A DNA stretch of 64,000 nt, from the NCBI GenBank assembly GCA_024734495.1, contig JALMQS010000841.1, positions 1,039,626 through 1,103,625 of the forward strand, given 5' to 3'. The notes under the pieces are model-generated. The model did no database searches. It was not told the origin of the DNA and worked only from the letters and a program-made list of their open reading frames with translations. Shown in pieces: positions 10,917 to 21,117 of the stretch (position 1 is its first letter; each line of letters starts with the position of its first letter). The DNA is from Forficula auricularia (taxonomy: Eukaryota; Arthropoda; Insecta; Dermaptera; Forficulidae). The position numbers and the translations under genes are program-made.

Positions 10917-11085
10917 CCAGACTGGCCATTCCTTGTACAACTATTTCATAGGATGTAAGTACTATTGCGCATACTTTCTAGTTGGGTCAAATCCGTACTC
11001 AAAAATGTGTCACCAGCTCTTGGACTATAAAACTTTTTTCATGGACGATTACAATACTTGACCATACCCTGTAAGTATAATAAAC

Positions 11086-12329
11086 TAAAAATCTACACTT
11101 AAAATACATCAACCCTGAAAATAAAGAGCTTTTAAATAATAGTAGTAGTTTGTACTTATTTCAAGATGTAAAATAATTTTTCATTCAAAAAGTTGATTCA
11201 ATCAGCAGGACAATTTTACAATATAACTTATGTTAACTTGAATGACGTATTCTAACTGTATGCATAGTAGGAAGAATTTCATCTCTAGAGTTATGTTTGT
11301 CGCTTAAGCTCAACTTCCATGGGAATGAATCCATCTGACATCTACATTAAACACATCTGACAACATAGATCTTTGATATTGACCTTTTAATTTATTTTTT
11401 ATAATTAAATTAATATTGAGGAAATATCTCCAGTGAGGCTGGTTCAAAAATATGTACTCACGTATTTTTAATTTTAATATTAAAAAGTTAATTTTGATTC
11501 TTAATTAAAGAACACCAGGTATAAGGAAATCGGTAGATATGGTATATTATACAGGTTTTTGATGATTTGATGAAACTACCCATTAGGGAATCCAGATATT
11601 TCCATTCCGGTTGCTGATTCATCTCTCCCTCTTGAATAAAACCATAGCTTAAATAGGGCAGAATTATGATAAACCTACAACCTAAAACTATTCATTTGTA
11701 AAACTTTACTTAGATTTTAATTTTTTTTCTTTTGCCAAATTATGCTCATTCTTTTCTGAACAAAATTGCTTTTTAGAATACTTAGATATAATGTAGATGT
11801 ACATAGATACAATATAATATCTACTCGGAATTTTTTGCTTGATTATTCATAGCTTTTTATCCGAGGGATAACTTACAATATTATCTCACTTAAAATGATA
11901 TTAAAAGTAATTGCAACTAATCATAAGATAGAGTGTCTTCTAGCTAGATTAGTCTGGCCTCTTCCTCCACAAACTCCAATTATAATATATATTTTGGTCT
12001 TTCTCTGACTACAATTCAGCCTTTGACTATAATATTATACACCCAGTCGAACTTGGTTTATATGTTGTTCGCCAGCTTGCCTATATTCAGGCAATGCTGA
12101 TTCACTCTGAGATTAAAAAATAGATTTAGAAAGCAAAAAAATAAAAAAAATAAGAAGAGAGAATGTGCATATTTTTTACAATATACTAGAATGTCAAAAT
12201 CGGAACTGAAGGGTGACATATAATTAGGGCTAATAGCTGAGATATGAAGATAACACCTTTTGACACTTCTTTTATTCAATATTCTAAATTCATCATGGGT
12301 GGTCCAATTCGAAAGAATGAAACTCAGAT
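11086..12329. other. AT-rich DNA, nothing recognised
   Basis: No repeat boundary or reading frame of note. A 73-codon minus-strand frame at 12058-12279 is within chance expectation for this composition. Confidence 0.5.
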
Positions 12330-12990
12330 TAATGTTGCCGATTTTTTTTACGTATCGGCCCGCAAACAGTACTTTATTCTAGTACTTTTTTAGTTTTCTC
12401 CAAATATCTTAAGAATGGCTTAACCAATTTTGATCAAATTTAAAATTCTATTTAAGTACCTTGAGGACCTCAAAAAAGGTTATATAAAGTTTTAGTAAAA
12501 TTATATTTAAAGTACTTTACATTAAGATAGTTCTTTTTCTTAAATTCTTTAAAATTTATTTATTTGGTAGGCTAATATTGCTTATTTAACCATTCAAGAA
12601 TGGATAGCCTTGTTTCTCTCTATAAAATACTAAATTTGAGAGGAAATTTTATAAGTATCCATTATTAACTGAGTTGTTATCGTATCCGTTAACTTTGCTG
12701 AAGATCTAGAAGAATCGACTTAAAATCCAAAATAGCGATTGATTTCTGATCTAATATTTGAGGAATTAACAGTACTATTCTACATTGCATTTTTGAGTTA
12801 CGATTATTTATTATTGGTAACCATTGATGAAGATATCGAGGAATCGACTTAAAATCCAAAATAGTTACCAATAATGATCGAAACGTCAAAAATGCAATAT
12901 AGAATTGTTATCTCGCAAGTATTAGATAAGAATCAATGGCTATTTTCGATTTGAAGTCAACATTGATTTCAAATAGCCAGTGATTTCTGA
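12330..12990 (-). repeat. Satellite-bearing element, copy D (reverse orientation)
   Basis: Read on the minus strand, the body comes last and the satellite first, so this is the reverse of copies B and C. Body phrases such as CCTTGAGGACCTCAAAAAAGG are at 12460-12480, and the link with AATTTTATAAGTATCCATTA is at about 12645-12664. About two satellite units in the minus sense (12710-12865) meet one in the plus sense (12866-12960) at a second inverted junction. Divergence from B and C is high, so it is an older copy. Confidence 0.75.
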
Positions 12991-13265
12991 TTAATAATAA
13001 AGGAATAAGCATATATTTTTTCTTTGACTGGTACATAAATCATTATGAACAAAGAATGAAATTATCTGTAAAGAAAAAACATAATTTATGTATCTAACTC
13101 AAAGTGAGGGTGAAACTAATCGTTCTAGCTCCTTCTATGGTATTTTCTCCCATCTCCATCCACATCATTCCTTAATTATAAGCTATCATTTGTAATTTTT
13201 GTATTTATTGAAAATTGAGCCTTATCTCAAATAGCTATTTTCAATTATGACTTGTATGATTGCAG
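12991..13265. other. AT-rich DNA before a candidate exon
   Basis: No gene recognised. The last 30 bases are pyrimidine-rich with adenines suitable for branch points, and end in GATTGCAG, a plausible splice acceptor. Confidence 0.3.
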
Positions 13266-13343
13266 GCTCTTGAAGAGCTCGCCTCCGCTGTCTGCATCTT
13301 TAAGTTAATAGCCTACAAACAGCCCAGCTTTCATTCTTCATCG
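13266..13343 (+). CDS. Candidate internal exon 1 (78 nt)
   Basis: The acceptor TGTATGATTGCAG is followed by 26 open codons (ALEELASAVCIFK, then LIAYKQPSFHSSS) and a donor TCG|GTTAGT. The segment is phase 0 at both ends and richer in G+C than the DNA on either side. I do not recognise the protein. Three other + strand candidates in the window could belong to the same transcript, but no joined product can be checked by eye. Short segments with passable splice signals are expected by chance in 64 kb, hence the low confidence. Confidence 0.25.
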
Positions 13344-14076
13344 GTTAGTTTCATGCCTTTTATTTTTCTTATGGAAAAATTAAATTTTATTATTAAAATA
13401 TTTACATCTATTTTTGATAATATTTAAATTCAAAGTGGCTTTACGCCAACTAATCTGTTCAAATATACGTTGATACTTTATAATTTAAAAAAGCTGTCTG
13501 GTTGATACTATGGCACTTATCGATGAGGAGTTTATATGTATCTTTAATTAGTTCCTATTTTTGCCACTTTTAAAATGTACTATATTTTAAAATAAGATGT
13601 CTAATTATCATTTAATATCCCATTCATCTGAATTAATTATGTACTTACTTTTCAATTAAAATATTTCTTATACTTCGTTGGATGTCGCATCAACATTTAG
13701 AACAGTGTTTCCTTTTTTGAATCATTCCCCCCACACATTTTTATGTCCCCTCTAGCATAATAGTCAACCAAATTGTGAAAAATTTTAATATAAAATGAGC
13801 CGCGTCAAATAAAAAAGGAGCATCTGAACAACTACATATTTTTAATTTGACATTCTCGAATGAATATAAACTTTATATGACACTTCTATATTATAAAACA
13901 TAATTCAAACTCAACTAGGGGAGAAATAAAAATCTGAGTGAATATGATCCTTAAGTTTGATGTCTGCTGCCAAGATTTTTATTTGGGGTACTAATCTCGA
14001 TATCCAGATAAATTCTTGTATTCAGTAACAAAACCCTATAATCAACCCAGCATTCAACATTTTATGATTTCATTTC
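13344..14076. other. AT-rich DNA, nothing recognised
   Basis: No repeat or gene identified. It would be intron if the flanking candidate exons are real. Confidence 0.4.
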
Positions 14077-14112
14077 ATGAAGGTAAATACACAAGTACCG
14101 TGGATTTACCAG

Positions 14113-14175
14113 TTTCATAGAAGAAAGCTCGCCTTAGAAGGAGGAAATATAATATCCATGTACAGATTGTGCAGG
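14113..14175 (+). CDS. Candidate internal exon 2 (63 nt)
   Basis: GGATTTACCAG is a moderate acceptor. It is followed by 21 open codons (FHRRKLALEGG, NIISMYRLCR) and a good donor, CAGG|GTGAGC. The frame is also open upstream from an ATG at 14077 and downstream to a TAG at about 14209, so a 44-codon stand-alone frame is an alternative reading. Base composition is less AT-biased than the surroundings. The product is not recognised. Confidence 0.2.
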
Positions 14176-14209
14176 GTGAGCTCGATAAAACGACAGAACC
14201 AGCTACAGT

Positions 14210-17200
14210 AGTTTTCTTGCAAAACTAATTGAATTTAGATATCTATTTTGTATCGTGTCAAAGCTATGCTATATTGTTCTTTTTATGTTGAACAAAATTG
14301 ACTTGCATTTCTTAATAATGAATGGCTACAAGAGTATTGGCTGAGTTATCCAAGACGAAAAATCAGAAAATTTGTCATTCAGATCCCGACAAGACAGTGT
14401 TATAAAATCCCTAATTTATTACTGACACTAGTGATTTTTTAAAAATATATTCATGATTAGCAAGATCAATGGATCACCTCTAGAAAATCAAGAGAGGTAG
14501 TCAACTACTAAATCCTAGGTGTTATGCATAATTTTTATCTGTTAGAAGTGTTGTATTCACCACCCGGACACTTGACTTGCCCTTTTAAAGATTGCTTTCT
14601 TGGCATCTGGGTTCATTTCCTGAAGGGAAGAATACTTCTCTTTTAGCATAATACAAATTATCAATATCACCTCGGTTTTAGTAGTTGACGACCTATTTGG
14701 ATTTTTCATAGAAATCTTAACTCTACTACTATTGGCATTTCGTTTTTATTTTGTTTCTCAAAATATTCAAATTGCCTCACGTTGAGAAAATCTAAATCAG
14801 AGTTAGGGTGAAACGTCTAGCTTAATGACCTAATGAGTAAAGCGCATGCTTTACACCGAGAAGGCACTGCGTGACAGTAATATACATATACTACTAAAGG
14901 AGCTTGAGTGATGTGTGGGAGCATTGGAATTTCACTATTTAATAAAAAAAAATGTTGTAGAAAATTATTTTTGAAAAGAAAAACACGATATCAGTAAGAA
15001 TATTATTAATTCATTTCTTGGGGGACTTTAAATGTAACAGTTTAATTTTTTATAATAACTAGTTTAAGTATTGACCATCAATCAGCCATTCTGGTCCACT
15101 GCTGGACGTAGGCCTCTCGTAGAATTCTCCATTTTGTTAGTTTTAGGCCAAATCCCCCATGAAATGCTTCAAGAAAGTTTAAGTATTAATACAACAAAAA
15201 TGCCAAACCTTCGTTTTCTATTTTTGTGGATTAGTAATAGTACGCGTCTTTTAAGATTTCTTACAAAAATCAAATAAACAAGGAAGGAAGGAACTACGGA
15301 CTTACTATTTATATCACACATGACCTCCATTTCGTAGATTATGTCAAAGTAACTTTTGTAACACAAACATATACTTGAATACCCCCGTGTTCAATTATCA
15401 ACTTTTCTACATTTATTAAGAAATCAGTCTGTTAATTATTTTTTGAATTACTTCTTTATTTAACTACTCATTTATAATTATATGTATATACTCAATGGTT
15501 TCTCGAAATTTACTAGTGTTTAGTTTTCTTGAATTCCACTTTCCTTTGGGATTCTGCCAGAAAAAGGTTCTTGTCCTCACTCTATTTTTCCACCCTCTTT
15601 GATCTCGAATCTTTGATTTTCTATTCAACGCTGATGTCGTTTAGATTTTAATAAACTACCAAGAAAATATGTTTTCAAAAATCCATTTTTCATTTTTCTG
15701 TCTGATCAGAGTAAATCAGAAAGATAATGTGTCAGATTGAAAATACGTTTAAGCTACAATTATATGATGGAACGTAGAGAAAAAAAGTGAGTCAAAGGAC
15801 GAAAACAACTTGCTTGAATTCTATGGTCAGCTCGCTCAAGTCCTGATACTGTATATTGCACTTTGGCACTGGGCAGAATTCATGCGAGTTAATTTTCACT
15901 GTCGTTACTTTGATCTTCAAATGTTTCTTAAATAATTATCTAAGAAATATGTATTTATTTTTTCAGTGAAGAAGGTCTCAATCTAATTAGATAAAATACA
16001 ACTTTTTGAAAGCATCTCTAAGAAAAAGAAGAGTGGCCTCAAATGATAGGCTTAGGGATATATGGGAGGGTGAGGTATAGGAAAGAAAAGGGGGACGAAG
16101 AATAATGACCTAGACTCCGACTGTCTAGATTCTCAAGAAAACATTAGAAACACCAAGCAAGTTCGTTCTGGTGTCAAAAATTTTTATTACGAAGAACCGA
16201 TTAGATTTGAGCTTACTAGCTTAATACTTTAGATGGCAAATGGCGAATATTAGAAAAAAACAAAACAATTTAATTGAAAACATTTTAATTGAAAAGAGTA
16301 GCAGAGCTGTTGAATCATAAAGAGAAACAAAGATTATTTTAATCATTATTTAATTAACTTTTTCAAATAGACGCTTTAAATTGGGCATTATCTTCGTTAA
16401 CTTCAAACTAAAGTCGGGCTTAAGTTGCAATAATGCCCAACAAAGCCGGTCGTAAGTCGAGGGCTTCCTGTATTTGTCTTTATGTTACATCTCTTTGTAC
16501 CACTCTGGAATAACTTGATGTTCTGAGTGGTATTGGTAGCAACAATCGCTGACATAAACAAACTATAAATATTCAAACAAAGCTGGAAATATGAGAAATA
16601 CTTTTTTCTAGAGCATTTAGTTCATATTTATAAATAATAATCATTTGTTTATTTTGATGCCACAGAAGAAGATTTTGGCTCTGAGAATTTATTTACAAGA
16701 AAATCTATTTCTTACTTTTTGCAACTAGCTATTTTATTGTTTAAATTAACTTTTTAATATGTACCTATTTGCTTTTTTACACTTTGATATTCGAGTCTAT
16801 TACGAAATATAAGTTCAAATTTGAAACATATAATTGTGTACAAAAACCACTAGAGAGCTTGCCTTTAAATTGTATTAACCTATTAAAATAGTTTTACTAG
16901 GTTATTTTCAACCACATCACGTCTCTTTTAGAATACAAACTCTATTGAATTCTTTTTATTCGCCGTTATTATGATCGCCATAAACGTAACCCTATATTAA
17001 CATACAACAACACCACTAAATATCAATTCTCTGATTTTAGTTCACTACTTTCTATTTTAAATAGGTATAAAACCCTTCACAAAATATTAGGATTTAGCTA
17101 AAATTTGGGCCCATTACTCATAACATGAAACTCCACCACAAAATTGTGAAAATATTTCGCTAAATAGTTTAAAAGTAATATTGTTTATAATTAACATATG

Positions 17201-18020
17201 ATCACTTGGGAAATAAGAACTTACCTTTGGAAATATTTCATGAGGGATGAACATCTAATTTACCTCATTTTTTTGTTTTTTACTGTGCATTTCATACCAA
17301 CCCGAAAGAACCTCAAGATCATCAGTCTCAACACAACAAGAAAATAATCAAGAATAGATAAATAATTTTACATTTATTTATTATAAAATTATATATGTTA
17401 TGTATTGTATATTATATGATTTACAAAAACAGGTTTTTTTTTTAACAGACCTATTTTTTGGGAGGAGGGGGATTTTTTATGATTTAATTATAACCTCACC
17501 TTTTCATAGTTGTTACAACTCGGATTTTAATCAAAAATGAAAATATCTTCAAGAGAAAACATTATTTTATCAGACATTATACGAGTATATTTACTAGATT
17601 ACTTTACTGAAGCCTTCAATTTCAAAGAGAGAGATGTAATTATCTTAAATTTATGATCACACATATTCATTCAGAACAGAAAATTTCCAATGTACCATGT
17701 TAGATAGACATTTAATTACCTTGGGACATATTTTGATTTTTCTAATCCAAAAATTTTAGATAAAGAAAGAAATTTTGAAAAAAGATAAATTTTGAAATTT
17801 ATTTAAATCTTAAACAACAAAAATTCTATTAATAAAAGGTCAGACAAATATGGACTGTTTTTCTTACATTTATCAGGAATTTCTAGAGAAAAATTATTTT
17901 TTGTAAATATTTATATTTTTTATTTTCATTTAAGGCAATCTCATCTCTAAAACAATCTGTAATATTTTCTTTATTTAAATTCATTCATAAACCAACTATT
18001 TTTCATATTTTCAATTGATA
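14210..18020. other. AT-rich DNA with one possible dispersed-repeat phrase
   Basis: Almost entirely unrecognised. At 15077-15116 the phrase ATCAGCCATTCTGGTCCACTG, followed by GCTGGACGTAGGCCTCTCG, resembles a motif I associate with dispersed repeats in many invertebrate genomes. I cannot name the family from memory with certainty. The 68-codon frame across it (15071-15277) is therefore not counted as a gene. Confidence 0.35.
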
Positions 18021-18360
18021 AAGGGTGAGGATAGAAGGTTTGAAGGCCCTGCCTGGTATATCTTCCAGTTCAACATGTCAAAGACAAGTCCAGAACAGTT
18101 TTAGTCAAATAAAAATGGTTCCTTCTGAGGAACTATTAAAAACGTAATAATACAATAATGGAATAAATAAAGATGATTCGAGAATTTTTGGACTAATCTA
18201 TTTCTAAGAACTCTCAATATATAAGATCGGAAATAACTAAGAGTACTATAGACAATTCATAGCTCGCTTATAGGAATAGAATTAGGAGAAATTTAAGATT
18301 TTCTTTTAGGACAGGCTGATTCATTGTGGAAGATGGTTGATTTCCATTTCAAATTTTAAT
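18021..18360 (+). mobile_element. hAT-like family, copy 3 (internal fragment)
   Basis: From GATAGAAGGTTTGAAG to GGCTGATTCATTGTGG this matches internal parts of the copies at 6942-7578 and 29945-30751, including TATATCTTCCAGTTCA and AACTCTCAATATATAAGATC. Both CAGTGGCG ends are missing. The right edge is immediately followed by the LINE relic. Confidence 0.7.
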
Positions 18361-18393
18361 ATCCATTGTAGAATTGATCTGGAGAAAAAAAAT

Positions 18394-18972
18394 ACGAAAA
18401 ACCTAACAGTCAACTTCTTACACTGTATAAAGCTCAAATTCGTCTCTGTCTCGAATATGACTCTCATCTGTGGAGAGGGGCCTCCAAACATTTTCTTGCT
18501 ACACTGGATGCAATTTAGAAACGAGCAATTAAACTAATAGCCCGGCCCTAACAAACCCACTCGACTCCCTGGCACACCGAAGAACCGTTTCTGCCCTTTC
18601 CTTGTACTACATATACTATAATGGTGTCTGTTCAGTAGAGCTGAAATCAATTATCCCCCCTCTAGAGCCCTCTTTGCTAGAAACACGCGGTTTTCAAAAG
18701 CTCAGCACCCCTTCGCTGTCAAATTGGATAAAACCCGAACCAACGCTTTCGCCAACTCTTTTATCTCTATGACCTCCAGAGACTGGAACTCACTTCCAGC
18801 CACCGTCTTCCCCACAACTTATAACCTTCAGCTGTTTAAGACTCGCTTCAACTTCTATCCAGCCCATAAAATCCTCTCTTCATCTTCTTTTCTCGATGAA
18901 GGGGCCAACCCAGGCCTTTAGGGGATGCACCTTTTTGGTGTATCTCCTTCTCACATCAATACATTAAAAAAA
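18394..18972 (+). pseudogene. Non-LTR retrotransposon, 3' end of the reverse-transcriptase ORF (dead)
   Basis: Translation in three successive frames gives LYKAQIRLCLEYDSHLW, then SLAHRRTVSALSLYYIYYNG, then HPFAVKLDKTRTNAF and SRDWNSLPATVFPTTYNLQ. These blocks, in this order, are characteristic of the C-terminal end of jockey/CR1-like LINE polymerases. A TAG stop lies at 18516-18518 and at least two frameshifts occur (about 18545 and 18700). The final frame stops at about 18921 and a short A-rich tail follows (18965-18973). The copy is 5'-truncated, as is usual for target-primed insertion, and lacks the catalytic YxDD region. Confidence 0.85.
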
Positions 18973-18973
18973 A

Positions 18974-19092
18974 TAATATATAAATAAGATTGACGCTCAA
19001 CTCAATTTACCTAACTACAATCCACTTCTGATAGATAATTATCTATAATCATATGGGAAATGAGGGTGTCGACTTTTTGCCGAATATCACAT
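18974..19092. other. Short AT-rich spacer
   Basis: Nothing recognised between the LINE tail and satellite-element copy C. Confidence 0.4.
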
Positions 19093-21117
19093 AAATTTAA
19101 ATCAAATAAACTGCAACGGATCGTTGCTAAACTTTATCCAAATTCATTTGAAATATTAATATGTTTGTTCCTTTATTATTAATCAGATATCACTTGAAAT
19201 TTGTAGTTCATATTGACATTAATTAAAAATAATAAAATAATCAAGCTTGAGTTGTTTACCAAAAAAGAATTTAGTCTTTTTGATTTTAAGTCGATTCTTC
19301 CACATTTTCAGTAGAGGTTTCCATTAATAGTCAAAACATCAAAAATGGAATGCAATAAGGTTATTCCTCTAGTATTAGATAAGAATCGATCGTTACTTTT
19401 GATTTTAAGTCGATTCCTCCATGTCTTCAGCAATGGTTACCAATAATAATCGAAACGTCAAATACCTAATGTAGAATTGTTATTCCTCAAGTATTAGATG
19501 GGAATCAATCGCTATTTTTGATTTTAAGTCGATTCCTCCATCTCTTCAGCAATGGTTACCAATAATAATCGAAACGTCAAATAGCTAATGTAGAATTGTT
19601 ATTCCTCAAGTATTAGATGAGAATCGATGGCTATTTTTTTATTTTAAGTCGATTCCACCATGTCTTCAGCAATGGTTACAATAATAACCGAAATGTCAAA
19701 AATCCAATGTAGAATGGTTATTCCTCGAGTATTAAATGAGAATCAATCGCTAATTTTGTTTTAAAGTCGATTTCTCTATGTCTTCAGGAATGGTTACTAA
19801 TAAAAACCGAAACGTCAAAAATCCAATATAGAATGATTATTCCTCAAGTACTAGATGAGAATCAATCGCTAATTTTGGTTTAAAGTCGATTTCTCTATGT
19901 CTTCAGGAATGGTTACTAATAAAAACCGAAACGTCAAAAATCCAATATAGAATGATTATTCCTCAAGTACTAGTTGAGAATCAATCGCTATTTTTGGTTT
20001 AAAGTCGATTCCTCTATGTCTTCAGCAATGGTTACCAATAATAATCGAAACGTCAAAAAACTAATGTAGAATTGTTATTCCTCAAGTATTAGATGAGAAT
20101 CAATCGATATTTTTGCTTTAAAGTCGATTCCTCTATGTCTTCAGCAATGGTTACCAATAAAACCGAAATGTCAAAAAACCAATATAGAATGGTTATTCCT
20201 CAAGTATTAGATGAGAATCAATCGCAATTTTTAGTTTAAAGTCGATTTCTCTATGTCTTCAGCAATGGTTACCAATAAAAACCGAAACGTCAAAAATCCA
20301 ATATAGAATGGTTATTCCTCAAGTATTAGATGAGAATCAATCGCTATTTTTGGCTTAAAGTCGATTCCTCTATGTCTTCAGCAAAGGTAAGGGATAAGAA
20401 AACAACGCAGTTGCTATGGTTACTTATAAAATTTCCTCCCAAATTTTTAGCATTTCACAGAGAGAAGCCTATCCATTCTTATTTAAGCAAGGCTAAATGA
20501 GCTATATTAAAACGTTCAAATGAATAAATTTTAAGGAATTAAAAAAATTAAAAAAGTACTATCTTACTTTCGAGTAAAATACTTTAAAATATAATTTTAC
20601 TAAAAACTTTATTTAACCTTTTTTGTGGTCCCCAAGGTACTTAATTAGGATATTAAATTTCATCAAAATTGTTTAAGTCATTTTCAAGATATTTAGAAAA
20701 AACTAAAAAAGTACTGAAATAAAGTACTAATGTTTGTGGGCCGATATGTACCAAAAACTAATCAGCGCTTCATTTTGTTAAACTAATGGTAGGTTTTCAA
20801 TTTCATTTCAATCAGCGCAAAGGTGTGGAAAAAATCGTGGGCCAAAAAAACGATAACATACATCCATCCATACATACATACATACATCCGCACGCACTAA
20901 ATGAAAAAATCGCACTTTTTGGCCTCTCGACGAGACCCCATGTAATTTTTGGCAAAACCGTCACGTGCTAAAATTCAACCTAATTGAATACTACAATTTG
21001 TGACTTTAATTGAGTCCATGGGTTCCGTAGTCTTTACCTGAGGACCCTTTGAAGCCACGCTTGCCCCGAGAGCGATTACAATACTTTACCCATGCTTTGC
21101 ATTGGATAAAGTAAAAA
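19093..21117 (+). repeat. Satellite-bearing element, copy C
   Basis: The head AACTGCAACGGATCGTTGCTA (from about 19108) is followed by the same 100-bp leader as copy B, then directly by AAGCTTGAGTTGTTTACC. It thus enters the satellite exactly at the palindrome centre of copy B and has no reversed left array. About 9.6 forward units run to 20390, then the link and the body (about 20550-21117) ending CATTGGATAAAGTAAA. Body identity to copy B is very high by eye, suggesting recent spread. A 61-codon frame in the body is an artefact of the CATA/CATC run. Confidence 0.9.
19243..20390 (+). repeat. 119-bp satellite array (about 9.6 units)
   Basis: Same unit as the array in copy B: CAATCGCTAATTTTG, GTCTTCAGCAATGG, GAAACGTCAAAAA, TTATTCCTCAAGTA. 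Two adjacent units (about 19760-19990) share private variants (CTTCAGGAATGG, AATGATTATTCC), evidence for local duplication within the array. Confidence 0.95.

Larger units (their letters stand above)
8469..11027. mobile_element. Element with long terminal inverted repeats, carrying satellite copy B
   Basis: The terminal inverted repeats are about 110 bp: TAGTCCAAGAGCTGGTGACA at 8469 matches TGTCACCAGCTCTTGGACTA ending at 11027, and the match runs inward to GGCCAGTCTGGCT / AGCCAGACTGGCC. TAA flanks both ends (8466-8468 and 11028-11030), compatible with a 3-bp duplication of the TWA type used by PIF/Harbinger elements. That class assignment is only an inference. No transposase frame is seen. 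Between the repeats lie a unique left spacer (8585-8760) and the satellite-bearing element (8770-10913). Confidence 0.75.
8400..11085 (+). repeat. R2 dispersed repeat, copy b, split by a 2.56-kb insertion
   Basis: 8430-8468 reads as the R2 body (GTTTTTGAGATATTTTGAAAA). 11031-11085 continues it (ACTTTTTTCATGGACGATTACAATACTTGACCATA, split here as two phrases of the family). The undisturbed copy at about 53740-53836 has the two parts adjacent. The material between (8469-11027) is therefore a later insertion. The continuity fixes both boundaries of the insert to within a few bases. Confidence 0.8.
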
